Source: Collinsella aerofaciens (GTDB lineage Bacteria; Actinomycetota; Coriobacteriia; Coriobacteriales; Coriobacteriaceae). Taken from it: a stretch of DNA of 64,000 bases. The notes below the pieces were generated by a model. The model saw only the letters and a list, made by a program, of their open reading frames with translations, did no database searches and had not been told where the DNA came from. Positions 45,041 to 53,936 of the stretch are shown in pieces. The translations under genes were made by a program, and so were the position numbers. Every line of letters begins with the position of its first letter. Position 1 is the stretch's first letter. Location: assembly GCF_902364355.1 (NCBI RefSeq), contig NZ_CABJDK010000001.1, positions 488,661-552,660 of the forward strand, in the 5' to 3' direction.

Positions 45041-45084
45041 TTGGGGACGTTCTTAAACGACTAGTCAAACAAGAACGTCCCCAA
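45041..45084. repeat. 44-bp palindromic repeat, copy 2
   Basis: Arms TTGGGGACGTTCTT / AAGAACGTCCCCAA are perfect; inner CGACTAGTC. The reverse complement of 21219-21262 with two differences. The phrase CCCTTGGGGACGGAGGAAAA (44947-44966 region) just upstream recurs inverted at 63166-63186. Confidence 0.8.
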
Positions 45085-45097
45085 TGGCTAATGACTC

Positions 45098-45161
45098 GAG
45101 CGTGGAAAATCTCCCACTTTGAGCTCGCATGGGCACCAAAAGCAGGAGATTATCCACGCTC
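45098..45161. repeat. Palindrome between galT and lacC
   Basis: GAGCGTGG-N3-ATCTCC (45098-45114) pairs with GGAGAT-N3-CCACGCTC (45145-45161), with a symmetric 3-nt internal loop. Lies between convergent genes. Confidence 0.65.
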
Positions 45162-45183
45162 ATTCTATTAGGAGTCGCAACCG

Positions 45184-46119
45184 CTACAACTCTACGACCT
45201 CAACGTTGCTGTAGATCTCGTCCCAGCGGTCCATGACCAGGTGGCCGGTCTTGGGATCCATGGCGTTGAGCTTGCCGCAGGTATTGGCGGTCTTGAGCAC
45301 CGTGACGTCGTCGGCACCAGCAGCAATGGCATGCGCAAAGCCGGCGATGGTCGAGTCACCGGAACCCGTCGCGTTCACAGCCGCAATCGCGGGCGTCTTG
45401 GCGCGGAACGCGCGGCCCTCATGGAAGCCCACCGAACCGGCAGCGCCCATCGAGACGACGACCCCGGGAATACCGGCAAAGCGGCCATCGGCGGCAAGCG
45501 CCTCGCGCAGGGCATCGACATCATCGGTCGTAAAGGACGTACCCAGCAGGCCGTTAATCTCGGTCAGGTTGGGCTTCACGAGCTCAGGCTTAGCGTCAGA
45601 TTCCAGCGCAGCCTCCAGCGATGCACCCGAGGTGTCGAGCAGCACCTTGGCGCCCGCCTCCTCGGCGATCTTGACGAGCTCGGCATAGTAGCCGGCATCG
45701 ACGCCACGCGGCAGCGAGCCCGAAAGCGTCACGACGTCCGCCTTCGCTGCAAGCTCGGCGAACTTGGCCGTAAAGGCCTCGAGCTCGGCCGGGGCGATTT
45801 GCGGGCCGCTCTCCAGCAGCTCGGTCTGATTTCCCTCGTGCAGGATATTCAGGCAGATGCGCGTCTCACCGGCGATGGGCACAAAGTCGTTCTTGACGCC
45901 GTCGGCATCCATAAGCTCGGCCATATAGGCACCCATGTGGCCGCCGAGCAGACCGGTCGCGAGCACATCGTCGCCCAACTGCAGCAGCACACGGCTCACG
46001 TTGAGGCCCTTGCCGCCAGCGGTCTTTTCGGGCGTCACGCGGTTAACATCGTCGATGATCAGCTTGTCGAGTTGATAGCGCGTATCAATCGACGGGTTCA
46101 TGGTAACGGTCAGAATCAT
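45184..46119 (-). CDS. lacC: Tagatose-6-phosphate kinase / 1-phosphofructokinase (PfkB family)
   Basis: 311 aa: MILTVTMNPSIDTRYQL, GGKGLNVSRVL and the catalytic loop NATGSGDSTIAGFAHA. Position behind lacA, lacB and lacX suggests phosphorylation of tagatose-6-phosphate. A 1-phosphofructokinase would look similar, but no fructose PTS is adjacent. The ATG at 46119 follows CAGGAG. Confidence 0.88.
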   Translation of the reverse strand: MILTVTMNPSIDTRYQLDKLIIDDVNRVTPEKTAGGKGLNVSRVLLQLGDDVLATGLLGGHMGAYMAELMDADGVKNDFVPIAGETRICLNILHEGNQTELLESGPQIAPAELEAFTAKFAELAAKADVVTLSGSLPRGVDAGYYAELVKIAEEAGAKVLLDTSGASLEAALESDAKPELVKPNLTEINGLLGTSFTTDDVDALREALAADGRFAGIPGVVVSMGAAGSVGFHEGRAFRAKTPAIAAVNATGSGDSTIAGFAHAIAAGADDVTVLKTANTCGKLNAMDPKTGHLVMDRWDEIYSNVEVVEL

Positions 46120-46172
46120 GTTGAACTCCTGTTCCGGGGCGGCATAACTCGCCCCAAACATACGATAACTCG

Positions 46173-47054
46173 TTAAAGGATCTCGATCTCAAAGCCGCGA
46201 GTGACGGTCTCTCCCGGCTTGGCCACCAGGCAGCCACGCTTGTGCTCCAGAATATCGTCCTCGTCGGAGCAGGTGGACAGGCCGCCCCACGGTTCAACAG
46301 CCACAAAGTCGCCCTCGGGCTTGCTCCACACAATCAGGTACGGCATATCGGGGAACGTCAGGCGCACGCCCTTGTCCTCGGTTTTCTTGGTCAGCGTAAC
46401 CACACGGCTCTCGAGCACGTCAAAGATGGTCTCCGCAAAGTCGAAGAGTTCGTGAGTAAGCGGCAGGTTCTGGCCGATCATGGGGTTCTTGCTGCGATGC
46501 TCAACATCAATCAGGCCCGTCGAGGGAACGGCAGTACAGAGCTCGGTGGCCTCACGCTGCTCAAAACGAAGCTCATAATCGTCATAGGACTCGCCCTCGT
46601 CGAGCGGGCACTTAAAGCCGGGGTGACCGCCCACAAAGAACGGCATGTCCTCGGTGCCCTCATTGGTCACCTCGTACGACACGGCCACCTTTTTCGAATC
46701 GATCGTGTAACGAGCAACGATCTTAAACGGATACGGGTACTGCTCGAGCAACTCGGCATGGTCGGCAGAGCTTAGGCTCAGCGCAACCATGTTGTCGCTC
46801 TGTTCCTCGAGCTTCCACTCCTGTTTGCGCGCAAAGCCGTGGCGGGCGAGGTTTACCTCGCGGCCGCCCATGGTCATCGCGCGACCGTCACGAAGGCCGC
46901 CGCAAATCGGGAAGCAAATGGGTGCCTGGCCCGACCAGACCGCCGGGTCACCCTGCCACAGGTACTCACGGCCGTTGGCCGCAATAGAAGTGAACGACCC
47001 GCCCGCCGCGCTCAACGCCACGCGAACAGAACCGTTATCAAGAACAAACTCCAT
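46173..47054 (-). CDS. lacX: Aldose 1-epimerase family protein, LacX-like
   Basis: 293 aa of the LacX/YihR-like branch (WQGDPAVWSGQAPICFPICGGLRDG, ARHGFAR, GHPGFKCPL). LacX accompanies tagatose-6-phosphate operons; activity is usually assumed to be hexose mutarotation. It precedes lacC by about 53 nt on the same strand. Distinct from the GalM-type enzyme at 61813-62865. Confidence 0.85.
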   Translation of the reverse strand: MEFVLDNGSVRVALSAAGGSFTSIAANGREYLWQGDPAVWSGQAPICFPICGGLRDGRAMTMGGREVNLARHGFARKQEWKLEEQSDNMVALSLSSADHAELLEQYPYPFKIVARYTIDSKKVAVSYEVTNEGTEDMPFFVGGHPGFKCPLDEGESYDDYELRFEQREATELCTAVPSTGLIDVEHRSKNPMIGQNLPLTHELFDFAETIFDVLESRVVTLTKKTEDKGVRLTFPDMPYLIVWSKPEGDFVAVEPWGGLSTCSDEDDILEHKRGCLVAKPGETVTRGFEIEIL

Positions 47055-47286
47055 AGGAGCCTTCCCTTTCGTACGCCAGCCCGCCGAGTCAGTGGGGCTG
47101 ATAGAAAACCGGCCCGCGCCCCCTCACAGAAACGCGAGCCGTCAATTGAAAAGCTGCAAATCGCCAAATACAGCCGAGAGCGAAGCACTCAAGCCAAGCA
47201 AGCAAACGTGTTATCGGAGCAGCTTACCGAACCAGAAAGCTTCGCAACAACAGCGGTAACCCTGCAGATACCCCCAACGTCAGCGA

Positions 47287-47387
47287 GCGGCGCTCAGGTG
47301 CCCCAGGTCGCCGCGAAAGAGGAGCGACGCGTACTTCATGTACGCGAGCGACGGTTTGAGCAGCGAGATGGGGTGCCTGAGCGCCGC
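47287..47387. repeat. Nested palindrome, family gamma copy 2
   Basis: Arms GCGGCGCTCAGGTGCCCCA (47287-47305) and 47369-47387 pair except for a 2-nt TG/TG internal loop that is also in gamma copy 1. The core GCGAAAGAGGAGCG-hairpin (ACGCGTACTTCATGTACGCG)-AGCGACGG matches copy 1 outside the hairpin. It splits lacAB from lacXC. 47055-47286 holds only the lacX leader. Confidence 0.75.
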
Positions 47388-47430
47388 GCAGCGTCGGCCG
47401 GTCCGGCGTTCGGTAGAACGCCGGAACCCC

Positions 47431-47955
47431 TTAGTCGTGGTATTCGCCGCGGTCCCACTTCTCGAGGAACTCGTCAAAGAAGTGCGGGTCGGCCTGAGCC
47501 TCGGCGTCGGCCTTGTTGCAGGCGTCGATCTTGGCGATCAGGGCGTCGTGCTCGGGAGTCTTCTCGTAGGGCTCCTCCAGGAAGGCAAGCATGATGTCGG
47601 CCATCAGGAACTCGCCGGTGATCTTGCCGCCAAAGCCCACGATGTTGGCGTTGAGCTCGCGACGGGCATAGAGGGCAGAGGTCATGTCGCGAACCAGGGC
47701 GCAGCGGGCGCCGGGAACCTTGTTGACGGCGTTGGTGATGCCGATGCCGGTGCCGCACAGGGCCACGCCAAAGTCGGCCTTGCCGCTGGCAACAGCCTCG
47801 CCCACGGCCTTACCGTAGATGGGATAGTGCGTACGGGTGTGGCTGTAGGTGCCGCAGTCGAGCACCTTGTAGCCAGCCTGCTCCAGGCGGTCGGCCAGAT
47901 AGATCTTCTCGTCCGTAACGATATGGTCGCAACCGATTGCGATGGTCTTCTTCAT
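47431..47955 (-). CDS. lacB: Galactose-6-phosphate isomerase subunit LacB
   Basis: 174 aa RpiB/LacB fold: [31 protein letters not shown] and [17 protein letters not shown]. With LacA it interconverts galactose-6-phosphate and tagatose-6-phosphate. The ATG has AAAGGACG upstream. The neighbour lacA makes LacB more likely than RpiB. Confidence 0.92.
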   Translation of the reverse strand: MKKTIAIGCDHIVTDEKIYLADRLEQAGYKVLDCGTYSHTRTHYPIYGKAVGEAVASGKADFGVALCGTGIGITNAVNKVPGARCALVRDMTSALYARRELNANIVGFGGKITGEFLMADIMLAFLEEPYEKTPEHDALIAKIDACNKADAEAQADPHFFDEFLEKWDRGEYHD

Positions 47956-48018
47956 CAGAACGTCCTTTCGTCTGAATTCACAAGTTGAGATAGAAGTTCG
48001 AGTTCTCGGTGGCTCTCG

Positions 48019-48447
48019 TTAGGCCATCTTGTTGAGCATGTCGACACGGATCTGGTGACGGCCGCCGGCGTACTGGGCGCGCAGGAACTCGCGGGCGATC
48101 TTCTTGGCGACCTCGGTGCCCACAACGCCCGGGCCCATGGTGACCATGCGCGAGCCGTTGTGCTCGCGGGTCATGTAGGCGGAACGCTCGTCGGAAATGT
48201 TGGCGACGACCATGCCCTTGATCTTGACGGCGGCCATATAGGAGCCGACGCCGTACTTATCGAATGCGAAGCCCTGGGAATCCTTGTGCTCCAGCAGGTC
48301 CTTGGCAACGGCGGTCGCGGAATCGACAAAGTCCGCGGCAGGGGTCTCGGAATAGTCGACGACCTCGTGACCGTCGGCGATGAGCATCTCCTTGATGGAC
48401 TCCTTCATCGACATACCGTCGGCATCGGAAGCGATTACAACCCTCAT
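48019..48447 (-). CDS. lacA: Galactose-6-phosphate isomerase subunit LacA
   Basis: 142 aa RpiB/LacA fold: MRVVIASDADGMSMKESIKEML, FDKYGVGSYMAAVKIKG and REHNGSRMVTMG. The usual GTG(I)G active-site segment is altered, as in other LacA subunits. First gene of the lacAB(XC) series; AAGGAGGAT precedes the ATG. Confidence 0.92.
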   Translation of the reverse strand: MRVVIASDADGMSMKESIKEMLIADGHEVVDYSETPAADFVDSATAVAKDLLEHKDSQGFAFDKYGVGSYMAAVKIKGMVVANISDERSAYMTREHNGSRMVTMGPGVVGTEVAKKIAREFLRAQYAGGRHQIRVDMLNKMA

Positions 48448-48553
48448 GACATCCTCCTTGAGAGATACGCAGGTGCGTAGTTTCTGTTTGGAAGTGTTGA
48501 ATCGCGCTCAGGTCCGGGCATCTGAATGTGCGGTTCTTCACTGTTCATGTTTA

Positions 48554-48629
48554 TTTGAACACATTCAAACATCGGGTGCAACCATTATTTGTTTAACTTT
48601 GTTCTTTTTTGAACAAATACCGTTCACGG
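48554..48629. promoter_or_regulatory. lacA operator region
   Basis: TTTGAA-N4-TTCAAA (48554-48569), TTTGTTC-N6-GAACAAA (48598-48617) and ACCGTTCACGG (48619-48629). TTTGAACACATTYAA also appears at 51797-51811 and part of it (ACATTCAAAC) at 50607-50616, so the three lac promoters probably share a regulator. Confidence 0.65.
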
Positions 48630-48682
48630 ATGATTGCCGACCGTTTGAGCCCGGCGCAGACGTAGCGACCATGTGTTCAACA

Positions 48683-48718
48683 AACAAAAGGGCGGCCGAG
48701 AACGTGTCTCGGCCGCCC
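48683..48718 (-). terminator. Terminator of the membrane-protein gene
   Basis: 12-bp perfect stem GGGCGGCCGAGA / TCTCGGCCGCCC (48690-48701, 48707-48718), followed on the minus strand by TTTTGTTTG. Confidence 0.85.
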
Positions 48719-48755
48719 CTTCGGCGGTATTCCCCGGTATATACAGCTGTTTTAG

Positions 48756-49769
48756 CTACTCAGACTGCCTGTTCTTCTTGGCATGTTTGGACGGAGCGCT
48801 CAAGAAACGACCCGTCAGATAGTTCGCGGGACCGGAGATATCAATCCCCAGCAGGGTGTGGCCCAGCCACAGAAACGCCACAAGCACCAGCAGCGGGATA
48901 ACGCACGAGGTCACGATCATCACGATGACGCCTTCAATTAGGTCGGTCACCTGTTGCACGATCTCGTCGGTCATTTGCTTGGCACCACTGGTTACCGACG
49001 TGACCAGGCTCGAGGCACCGTCGGCAAGCTGTTCAAGCACGTTCTTGGACTCTGTGGACTCGGTCTTTTTCTTGCTTGCCTTGGAGCTGTCGCTATCTGC
49101 CGCACTCGCAGCGTCGGCCGACTTTTGCTCGGCCACCTCGATGCTAACGCGATACGTTTCATCGACCTTCTGCGACACCCATACGCTCGCGGGCACAAGC
49201 GCCATGCCGATTACGGCAACCACCAACACGCGCGTCGCCACACGGCGCAGGACGGCGCTCGTGCTCCAGCGCCCGTGAATGCCAAGCGACACCGCAAAGA
49301 GCACCAACGCAAACGGGATTAAGATGCCCAAGCCAACCGACCACAAAATCGTGAGCAAGTATTTCTCTAGGTATAGCACGGCAAGCACGATACCAAGGTT
49401 GCCTGAAAGCTGCGCAAGCTGCTCGGCAACCGGCGTTCCCGTATCACCCGGCAGCGCGGTAATGCCCGCAGACAGCGCCACGCACGAGGTCGTGAGCGCC
49501 AGTACGTTGCCTTTCTTTTGGTCGATGACCTCGATGGTGGAGTCCCAAGTCTTGGTATCGGCAAAATGTGGGCGTGCGACAAATCCCGACAGCAACGCCA
49601 GCACCACGAGCGCAACGATAAAGCCAATCTGCAGCTTTTTGTTTGCGCACACGACATCGGACAGGCTGGGCTGCAGCTCGGTTACCGTCGTGTGCTCGGT
49701 TATCTGGACAGGACGCCCATGAGCCATCTCGTGCGCATCTCTTTTTTGTATTGACCCGTTATCCGGCAT
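48756..49769 (-). CDS. Hypothetical membrane protein, 337 aa
   Basis: No known family recognised. About five membrane segments: near residue 48-66, a stretch around 128-165, 185-207 and 285-310. A Ser/Lys-rich extracytoplasmic region (AASAADSDSSKASKKKTES) precedes an amphipathic helix VLEQLADGASSLVTSVTSGAKQM. Start at 49769 is the ORF limit; the ribosome site is not clear, and an internal Met at residue 15 is possible. Lies between lactose genes without an obvious role. Confidence 0.7.
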   Translation of the reverse strand: MPDNGSIQKRDAHEMAHGRPVQITEHTTVTELQPSLSDVVCANKKLQIGFIVALVVLALLSGFVARPHFADTKTWDSTIEVIDQKKGNVLALTTSCVALSAGITALPGDTGTPVAEQLAQLSGNLGIVLAVLYLEKYLLTILWSVGLGILIPFALVLFAVSLGIHGRWSTSAVLRRVATRVLVVAVIGMALVPASVWVSQKVDETYRVSIEVAEQKSADAASAADSDSSKASKKKTESTESKNVLEQLADGASSLVTSVTSGAKQMTDEIVQQVTDLIEGVIVMIVTSCVIPLLVLVAFLWLGHTLLGIDISGPANYLTGRFLSAPSKHAKKNRQSE

Positions 49770-49882
49770 TTGGATACCTCCCCAGTCCAGCGTTTAATGC
49801 GAAAGGAAGTATACCCACCGAGCGAAAAACCGAACGACAGGAGGCGCAACGAGCCGCCGCATGACCCGCTTGCCACGAAATG

Positions 49883-50020
49883 GGCCCATCTACTACGTTT
49901 AACTGCCCATCCCCGACCATGCCCCGTGGCGTAAAAACAAAACCGCAGGTAGAACGCTTGCGGTTTTTCATGAAACGCGGGTGTGTTCGGGGGTATCGGG
50001 TTAAACGTAGTAGATGGGCC
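49883..50020. repeat. Nested palindrome, family beta copy 4
   Basis: Perfect 21-bp arms: 49883-49903 with 50000-50020 (CATCTACTACGTTTAAC side). Core on the minus strand reads CTACCTGCGGTTTTGTTTTT, identical over 20 nt to copy 3 at 63044-63066. GACCATGC is also shared. It lies downstream of lacF. Confidence 0.85.
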
Positions 50021-50123
50021 ATTTTCGTGGCGAGCGTCGCCACTACCCCTCGGGGGACGGAGGACAGCGGGGCATCTTGGCCTGTCAACCCAAATTTCAC
50101 CGCAACCAAGACAGATGGGATAT

Positions 50124-50156
50124 AGAAAAAGCCCTGTCGCGGGTAGCGGCAGAGCT
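50124..50156 (-). terminator. Terminator of lacF
   Basis: AGCCCTGTCGC (50130-50140) pairs with GCGGCAGAGCT (50146-50156) with a G-U and a mismatch; TTTTT follows on the minus strand. Confidence 0.7.
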
Positions 50157-50186
50157 TTTGGAAGGGGACTTGGTTGTGAAGGCTCG

Positions 50187-50525
50187 TTAGGCGAGCTTAG
50201 CCTCGAGTGCGGCGATGCGCTTATAGGCATCGATGGTAAAGCGGGTCTGCTTCTCCAGGATCATGGTGGTCATGAGAGTATCCTGAGCGTGAGCCATGAT
50301 GAAGGTCATCTCCATCTCACCGCCGCCGGCCTCCTGCGAAAGCAGCTTGGTCTGCGTGTCGTGGGCGCCGATAAGTGCATCGCTGGCATCCTTGTGCAGC
50401 TGCTCGGCCTTCTCAAAATCACCCTCGCGAGCAGCATCGAGCGCTGCAAGCAGATCGGTCTGGGCGTCGCCCGCGTATGCGACAATCTCGAATCCAACCA
50501 TCGAGATTTCTTCTTTGGTTGCCAT
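50187..50525 (-). CDS. lacF: Lactose PTS enzyme IIA
   Basis: 112 aa PTS IIA of the lactose/cellobiose family. The phospho-His is in FIMAHAQDTLMTTMI at about residue 78. It passes phosphate from HPr to the IIB domain of LacE. AAAGGAACG precedes the ATG. It stands apart from lacE, which is on the other strand 1.6 kb away, with a LacI gene between. Confidence 0.92.
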   Translation of the reverse strand: MATKEEISMVGFEIVAYAGDAQTDLLAALDAAREGDFEKAEQLHKDASDALIGAHDTQTKLLSQEAGGGEMEMTFIMAHAQDTLMTTMILEKQTRFTIDAYKRIAALEAKLA

Positions 50526-50647
50526 ATTGCGTTCCTTTCACATATGAACCAACGGAGAGCATCGCGTCCGGGCATACGCGCTGCGCTGTGTATGGCAGGA
50601 ACATTAACATTCAAACAAAAAAGAACAGCGCAAAACGTAATTTCGAG

Positions 50648-50679
50648 CTGTGAACGGTTGCTTTTCACCCGTGAACGGT
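50648..50679. promoter_or_regulatory. Paired CSGTGAACGGT motifs upstream of lacF
   Basis: CTGTGAACGGT (50648-50658) and CCGTGAACGGT (50669-50679) start 21 bp apart, two turns of the helix. ACATTCAAAC at 50607-50616 lies nearby. Confidence 0.55.
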
Positions 50680-50739
50680 TTTTAAACCAATCTGAACATT
50701 CTCGAACACAATTAGCGGCAACCCAAACAGGTCCGTACC

Positions 50740-51744
50740 CTAGCGTACATCGCGCACCGTATCGCCCTCGACGAGCACACCCGGAAACAGCATGTGCTCC
50801 ACACCGGGTGCAGCGCCCTCGGCGCCGGCAATCTTGTCGACCGCCCACATGCCGACGCGCTTGTTGTTAAAGCGCACCGTAGTCAGGCGACGATCGGGCA
50901 CGATATCGCCCAAACTATCGTCAACACCCACCACGCTTACGTCCTGGGGCACGTGCTTCCCGCGCGACTCGAGCCCGCGAATGCAGCCGTAGGCCATGGC
51001 ATCGTTGGAAGCATAAATGGCTGTGCAGTTCGGATCGTCCGCAAGCACCTGGCCGGCGGCATATCCGCTCTGTGCCGTCCAATCGCCACGGACGAGTCGC
51101 GGCGGCTCAATACCATGCGCGCGCAATGTCTCGCGCCAGCCCTCCTCGCGACGCATGCCCGAAAGTGAGCGCTCGGGGCACGAGATAAAGTGCACGGTCT
51201 TGTGCCCCTGCTCCAGCAAGTACTCGACCACCTGGCGCGAGCAATCGAACTGATCGTTATCGACCGTCGAGCACAGCGGGTGCTCCAGCATGGTAACGAG
51301 CACCGTCTGCATACCGGGCAGCGGCTCGAAGGTGCCAAAGTCCGCCGGCATGCGATTCATGATCACAACCATGCCATCCACCGGCAGCGCGCTCATGCGC
51401 GACGATGCGCTCTCGAGGGTATACGGATGCCCGTCTACTTTAGTGAGGGTGATGGCATAGCCATGTTTGTCGGCCGCGGCGGCAAAGCCCTCCATACGGT
51501 CGAGGTTGCCGGTGCCGGTAATGTTGAACATGGCGACGCCGACGGTCTTAAACTTGCCGCGGCGCAGCGATCGACCGGCAAAATTGGGGCGATACCCCAG
51601 CTCGCGCATGGCGGCGCGCACGCGCTCCTTGGTCTCGGGGCGCACGCTGGGCGAATCGTGCACGGTGCGCGAGACCGTCTGTTCCGAGACGCCCGCGAGG
51701 CGTGCCACATCCTTAACGGAAACCGATTTTTTAACAGCGGCCAT
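50740..51744 (-). CDS. LacI-family repressor of the lactose genes
   Basis: 334 aa: helix-turn-helix SVKDVARLAGVSEQTVSRTVHDSPSVRPETKERVRAAM and a ligand domain. Sites ATGTYAACGWTGCCATT overlap its promoter and that of lacE (51759, 51903, 52022), so it probably represses itself and lacEG. Ribosome site AGATCGACC is weak. Paralogue of the gal regulator at 40748-41779. Confidence 0.88.
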   Translation of the reverse strand: MAAVKKSVSVKDVARLAGVSEQTVSRTVHDSPSVRPETKERVRAAMRELGYRPNFAGRSLRRGKFKTVGVAMFNITGTGNLDRMEGFAAAADKHGYAITLTKVDGHPYTLESASSRMSALPVDGMVVIMNRMPADFGTFEPLPGMQTVLVTMLEHPLCSTVDNDQFDCSRQVVEYLLEQGHKTVHFISCPERSLSGMRREEGWRETLRAHGIEPPRLVRGDWTAQSGYAAGQVLADDPNCTAIYASNDAMAYGCIRGLESRGKHVPQDVSVVGVDDSLGDIVPDRRLTTVRFNNKRVGMWAVDKIAGAEGAAPGVEHMLFPGVLVEGDTVRDVR

Positions 51745-51758
51745 AGGTCGATCTTTCT

Positions 51759-52039
51759 ATGTCAACGATGCCATTGACGGCATCCTGCGCAGTCATTTTG
51801 AACACATTTAAGTATATCCAACGTCTCTCCAACGATACGCTTACCACCCAAAACCTACCGTTCACCGACAATTCTGCTTCGCCGAACGGCTTTTGTCGCC
51901 CAAATGTTAACGTTGCCATTGTGCAAACACAGAGCCACCGGGCGGCTCAATCGTTTACACGCAAGGAATCGACGGTCTACAGGCACAGGGGCCACCGATT
52001 CACATCTTTTTTGTGTCGCAAAATGGCAACGTCAACATT
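51759..52039. promoter_or_regulatory. Three LacI-type operators upstream of lacE
   Basis: ATGTCAACGATGCCATT (51759-51775), AATGTTAACGTTGCCATT (51903-51920) and, inverted, AATGGCAACGTCAACATT (52022-52039). Also TTTGAACACATTTAA (51797-51811) and ACCGTTCACCG (51857-51867). No gene in this 356-bp region. Confidence 0.75.
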
Positions 52040-52100
52040 TTGGCAACCAGACGTCAAAAGCTACCATCGTTGCTAACCCACCGACTCTTAGGAGCATTGC

Positions 52101-53870
52101 ATGGAGCAACTCATCGCCACCATCGAAAAAGGCCAGCCCTTTTTCAACGCGATCGCCCGCAACAAGTACCTCAAGGCGATTCGCGACGGCTTTATCTCCG
52201 TCATCCCCATCATCATCTTCTCGTCCATCTTCTGCCTGGTAGCCTCGGTCCCCAACATCTGGGGTTTCTACTGGCCCGATGACATCAACAACGCCCTGTG
52301 GAAGTGCTACAACTACTCCATGGGCATCCTGGCTATCGCCTGTGCCGCCACCACGGCCAAGCACTTCGCCGACGCCCAGAACCGCGACCTGCCCAAGAAC
52401 AACCAGATCAACTTTATCTCGTGCATGTGCGCGGCCATCATCGGCTTCTTGCTCCTTTCGAGCGACACCATCGCCACGGACGCCGCCAGCGGCTTCAACA
52501 CCACCTACCTTGGTTCCAAGGGCCTGCTGACTGCCTTCATCGCTGCGTTTGTGACCGGCATCATCTACAAGTTCTTCATTAAGCGCAACATCACCGTCAA
52601 GATGCCCGAGCAGGTTCCGCCCAACATCTCGCAGACCTTTAAGGACATCATCCCCTTCTCCGTCTGCATCACCGTCTTTTGGGTCTTTGACATCGTCTTC
52701 CGCGCTGCCTTTGGCTTCTGCTTTGCCCAGGGCGTCATCCAGGTGTTCCAGCCCCTGTTCACCGCTGCCGACGGCTACATCGGTCTCGCTGTGATCTACG
52801 GTGCCATGAGCCTCTTCTGGTTCGTCGGCGTCCACGGCCCCTCGATCGTCGAGCCCGCCATCGCCGCCGCTCTCGTTGCCAACATGACCGACAACCTGGC
52901 TGCATTCCAGGCCGGCGAGCACGCCACCGCCGTCCTGACGCAGGGCGCCCAGTACTTCGTCGTCTGCATGGGCGGTACCGGCGCCACGCTTGTCCTGGTC
53001 TTTATGTTCTGCTTCCTGGCCAAGTCCCAGGAGATGCGCGCCGTCGGTAAGGCCGCCATCGTCCCCGTGTGCTTTGCCGTCAACGAGCCGCTGCTGTTCG
53101 CCGCACCTATCGTGCTCAATCCCGTCTTCTTTGTCCCGTTTGTCTTTGCCCCGATCGCCAACATCTGGATCCTCAAGGTCTTTATCGACTTCTTGGGCAT
53201 GAACGGCTTTATGTACACCCTGCCCTGGACCGTCCCCGGCCCCATCGGCACCATCATGGGCCTGGGCTTCCAGCCGCTCGCCTTTGTGATGCTCGCCATC
53301 ATCCTAGTCGTCGACTTTGTCCTGTACTATCCGTTCTTCCGTGCCTATGACGCCCAGAAGTGCGCCGAGGAGGCCGAGATCTCCCAGGAGGAGCTCGCCG
53401 CCAAGAACGCCGAGAAGGCCGCCAAGCTCAACGACGCCTTCCAGGGTAAGGCCGACGCCAAGAGTGTTGCCGCCGGCGCCGCTGCCGAGGTCGTAAAGAC
53501 CGACGCCGCCCCCGCTGCTGCCGCCACCGAGGCTACGGCCGCCAGCGACCTCAACGGCAAGCGCGTACTCGTGCTCTGCCAGGGCGGCGGCACCTCGGGC
53601 CTGCTCGCCAACGCGCTGGCCAAGGCCGCCAAGGAGCGCGGCATCGATCTTGAGACCGCTGCCGATGCCTATGGCAACCACGTGGACATGCTCCCCGACT
53701 TTGACCTGGTCGTCCTGGCCCCGCAGGCTGCCAGCTACCTGGCCGACCTGCAGAAGGACTGCGAGCGTGTGGGCAACAAGTGCGTCGCCTGCCGTGGTAA
53801 GCAGTACATCGAGCTCTCCCAGAACGGCGACAAGTCTCTCGCCTTCGTCTCCGAGCAGCTGTCGAAGTAA
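52101..53870 (+). CDS. lacE: Lactose PTS enzyme IICB
   Basis: 589 aa. Residues 1-~430 are the IIC membrane domain (about eight to ten helices); an Ala/Lys-rich linker follows, then the IIB domain with the phospho-Cys in RVLVLCQGGGTSGLLANAL. Length and fused order match LacE. Takes up lactose with phosphorylation. AGGAGC precedes the ATG. lacG follows after a hairpin. Confidence 0.93.
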   Translation: MEQLIATIEKGQPFFNAIARNKYLKAIRDGFISVIPIIIFSSIFCLVASVPNIWGFYWPDDINNALWKCYNYSMGILAIACAATTAKHFADAQNRDLPKNNQINFISCMCAAIIGFLLLSSDTIATDAASGFNTTYLGSKGLLTAFIAAFVTGIIYKFFIKRNITVKMPEQVPPNISQTFKDIIPFSVCITVFWVFDIVFRAAFGFCFAQGVIQVFQPLFTAADGYIGLAVIYGAMSLFWFVGVHGPSIVEPAIAAALVANMTDNLAAFQAGEHATAVLTQGAQYFVVCMGGTGATLVLVFMFCFLAKSQEMRAVGKAAIVPVCFAVNEPLLFAAPIVLNPVFFVPFVFAPIANIWILKVFIDFLGMNGFMYTLPWTVPGPIGTIMGLGFQPLAFVMLAIILVVDFVLYYPFFRAYDAQKCAEEAEISQEELAAKNAEKAAKLNDAFQGKADAKSVAAGAAAEVVKTDAAPAAAATEATAASDLNGKRVLVLCQGGGTSGLLANALAKAAKERGIDLETAADAYGNHVDMLPDFDLVVLAPQAASYLADLQKDCERVGNKCVACRGKQYIELSQNGDKSLAFVSEQLSK

Positions 53871-53879
53871 GTAACGCTT

Positions 53880-53920
53880 AGGGCCAGCCGACTATCCAAG
53901 ACCGGCTGGCCCTTCGATTT
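53880..53920 (+). terminator. Hairpin between lacE and lacG
   Basis: GGGCCAGCCG (53881-53890) / CGGCTGGCCC (53903-53912), then TTCGATTT. Probably a partial terminator or mRNA stabiliser inside the operon. Confidence 0.65.
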
Positions 53921-53936
53921 AAACGATTGGATCATC

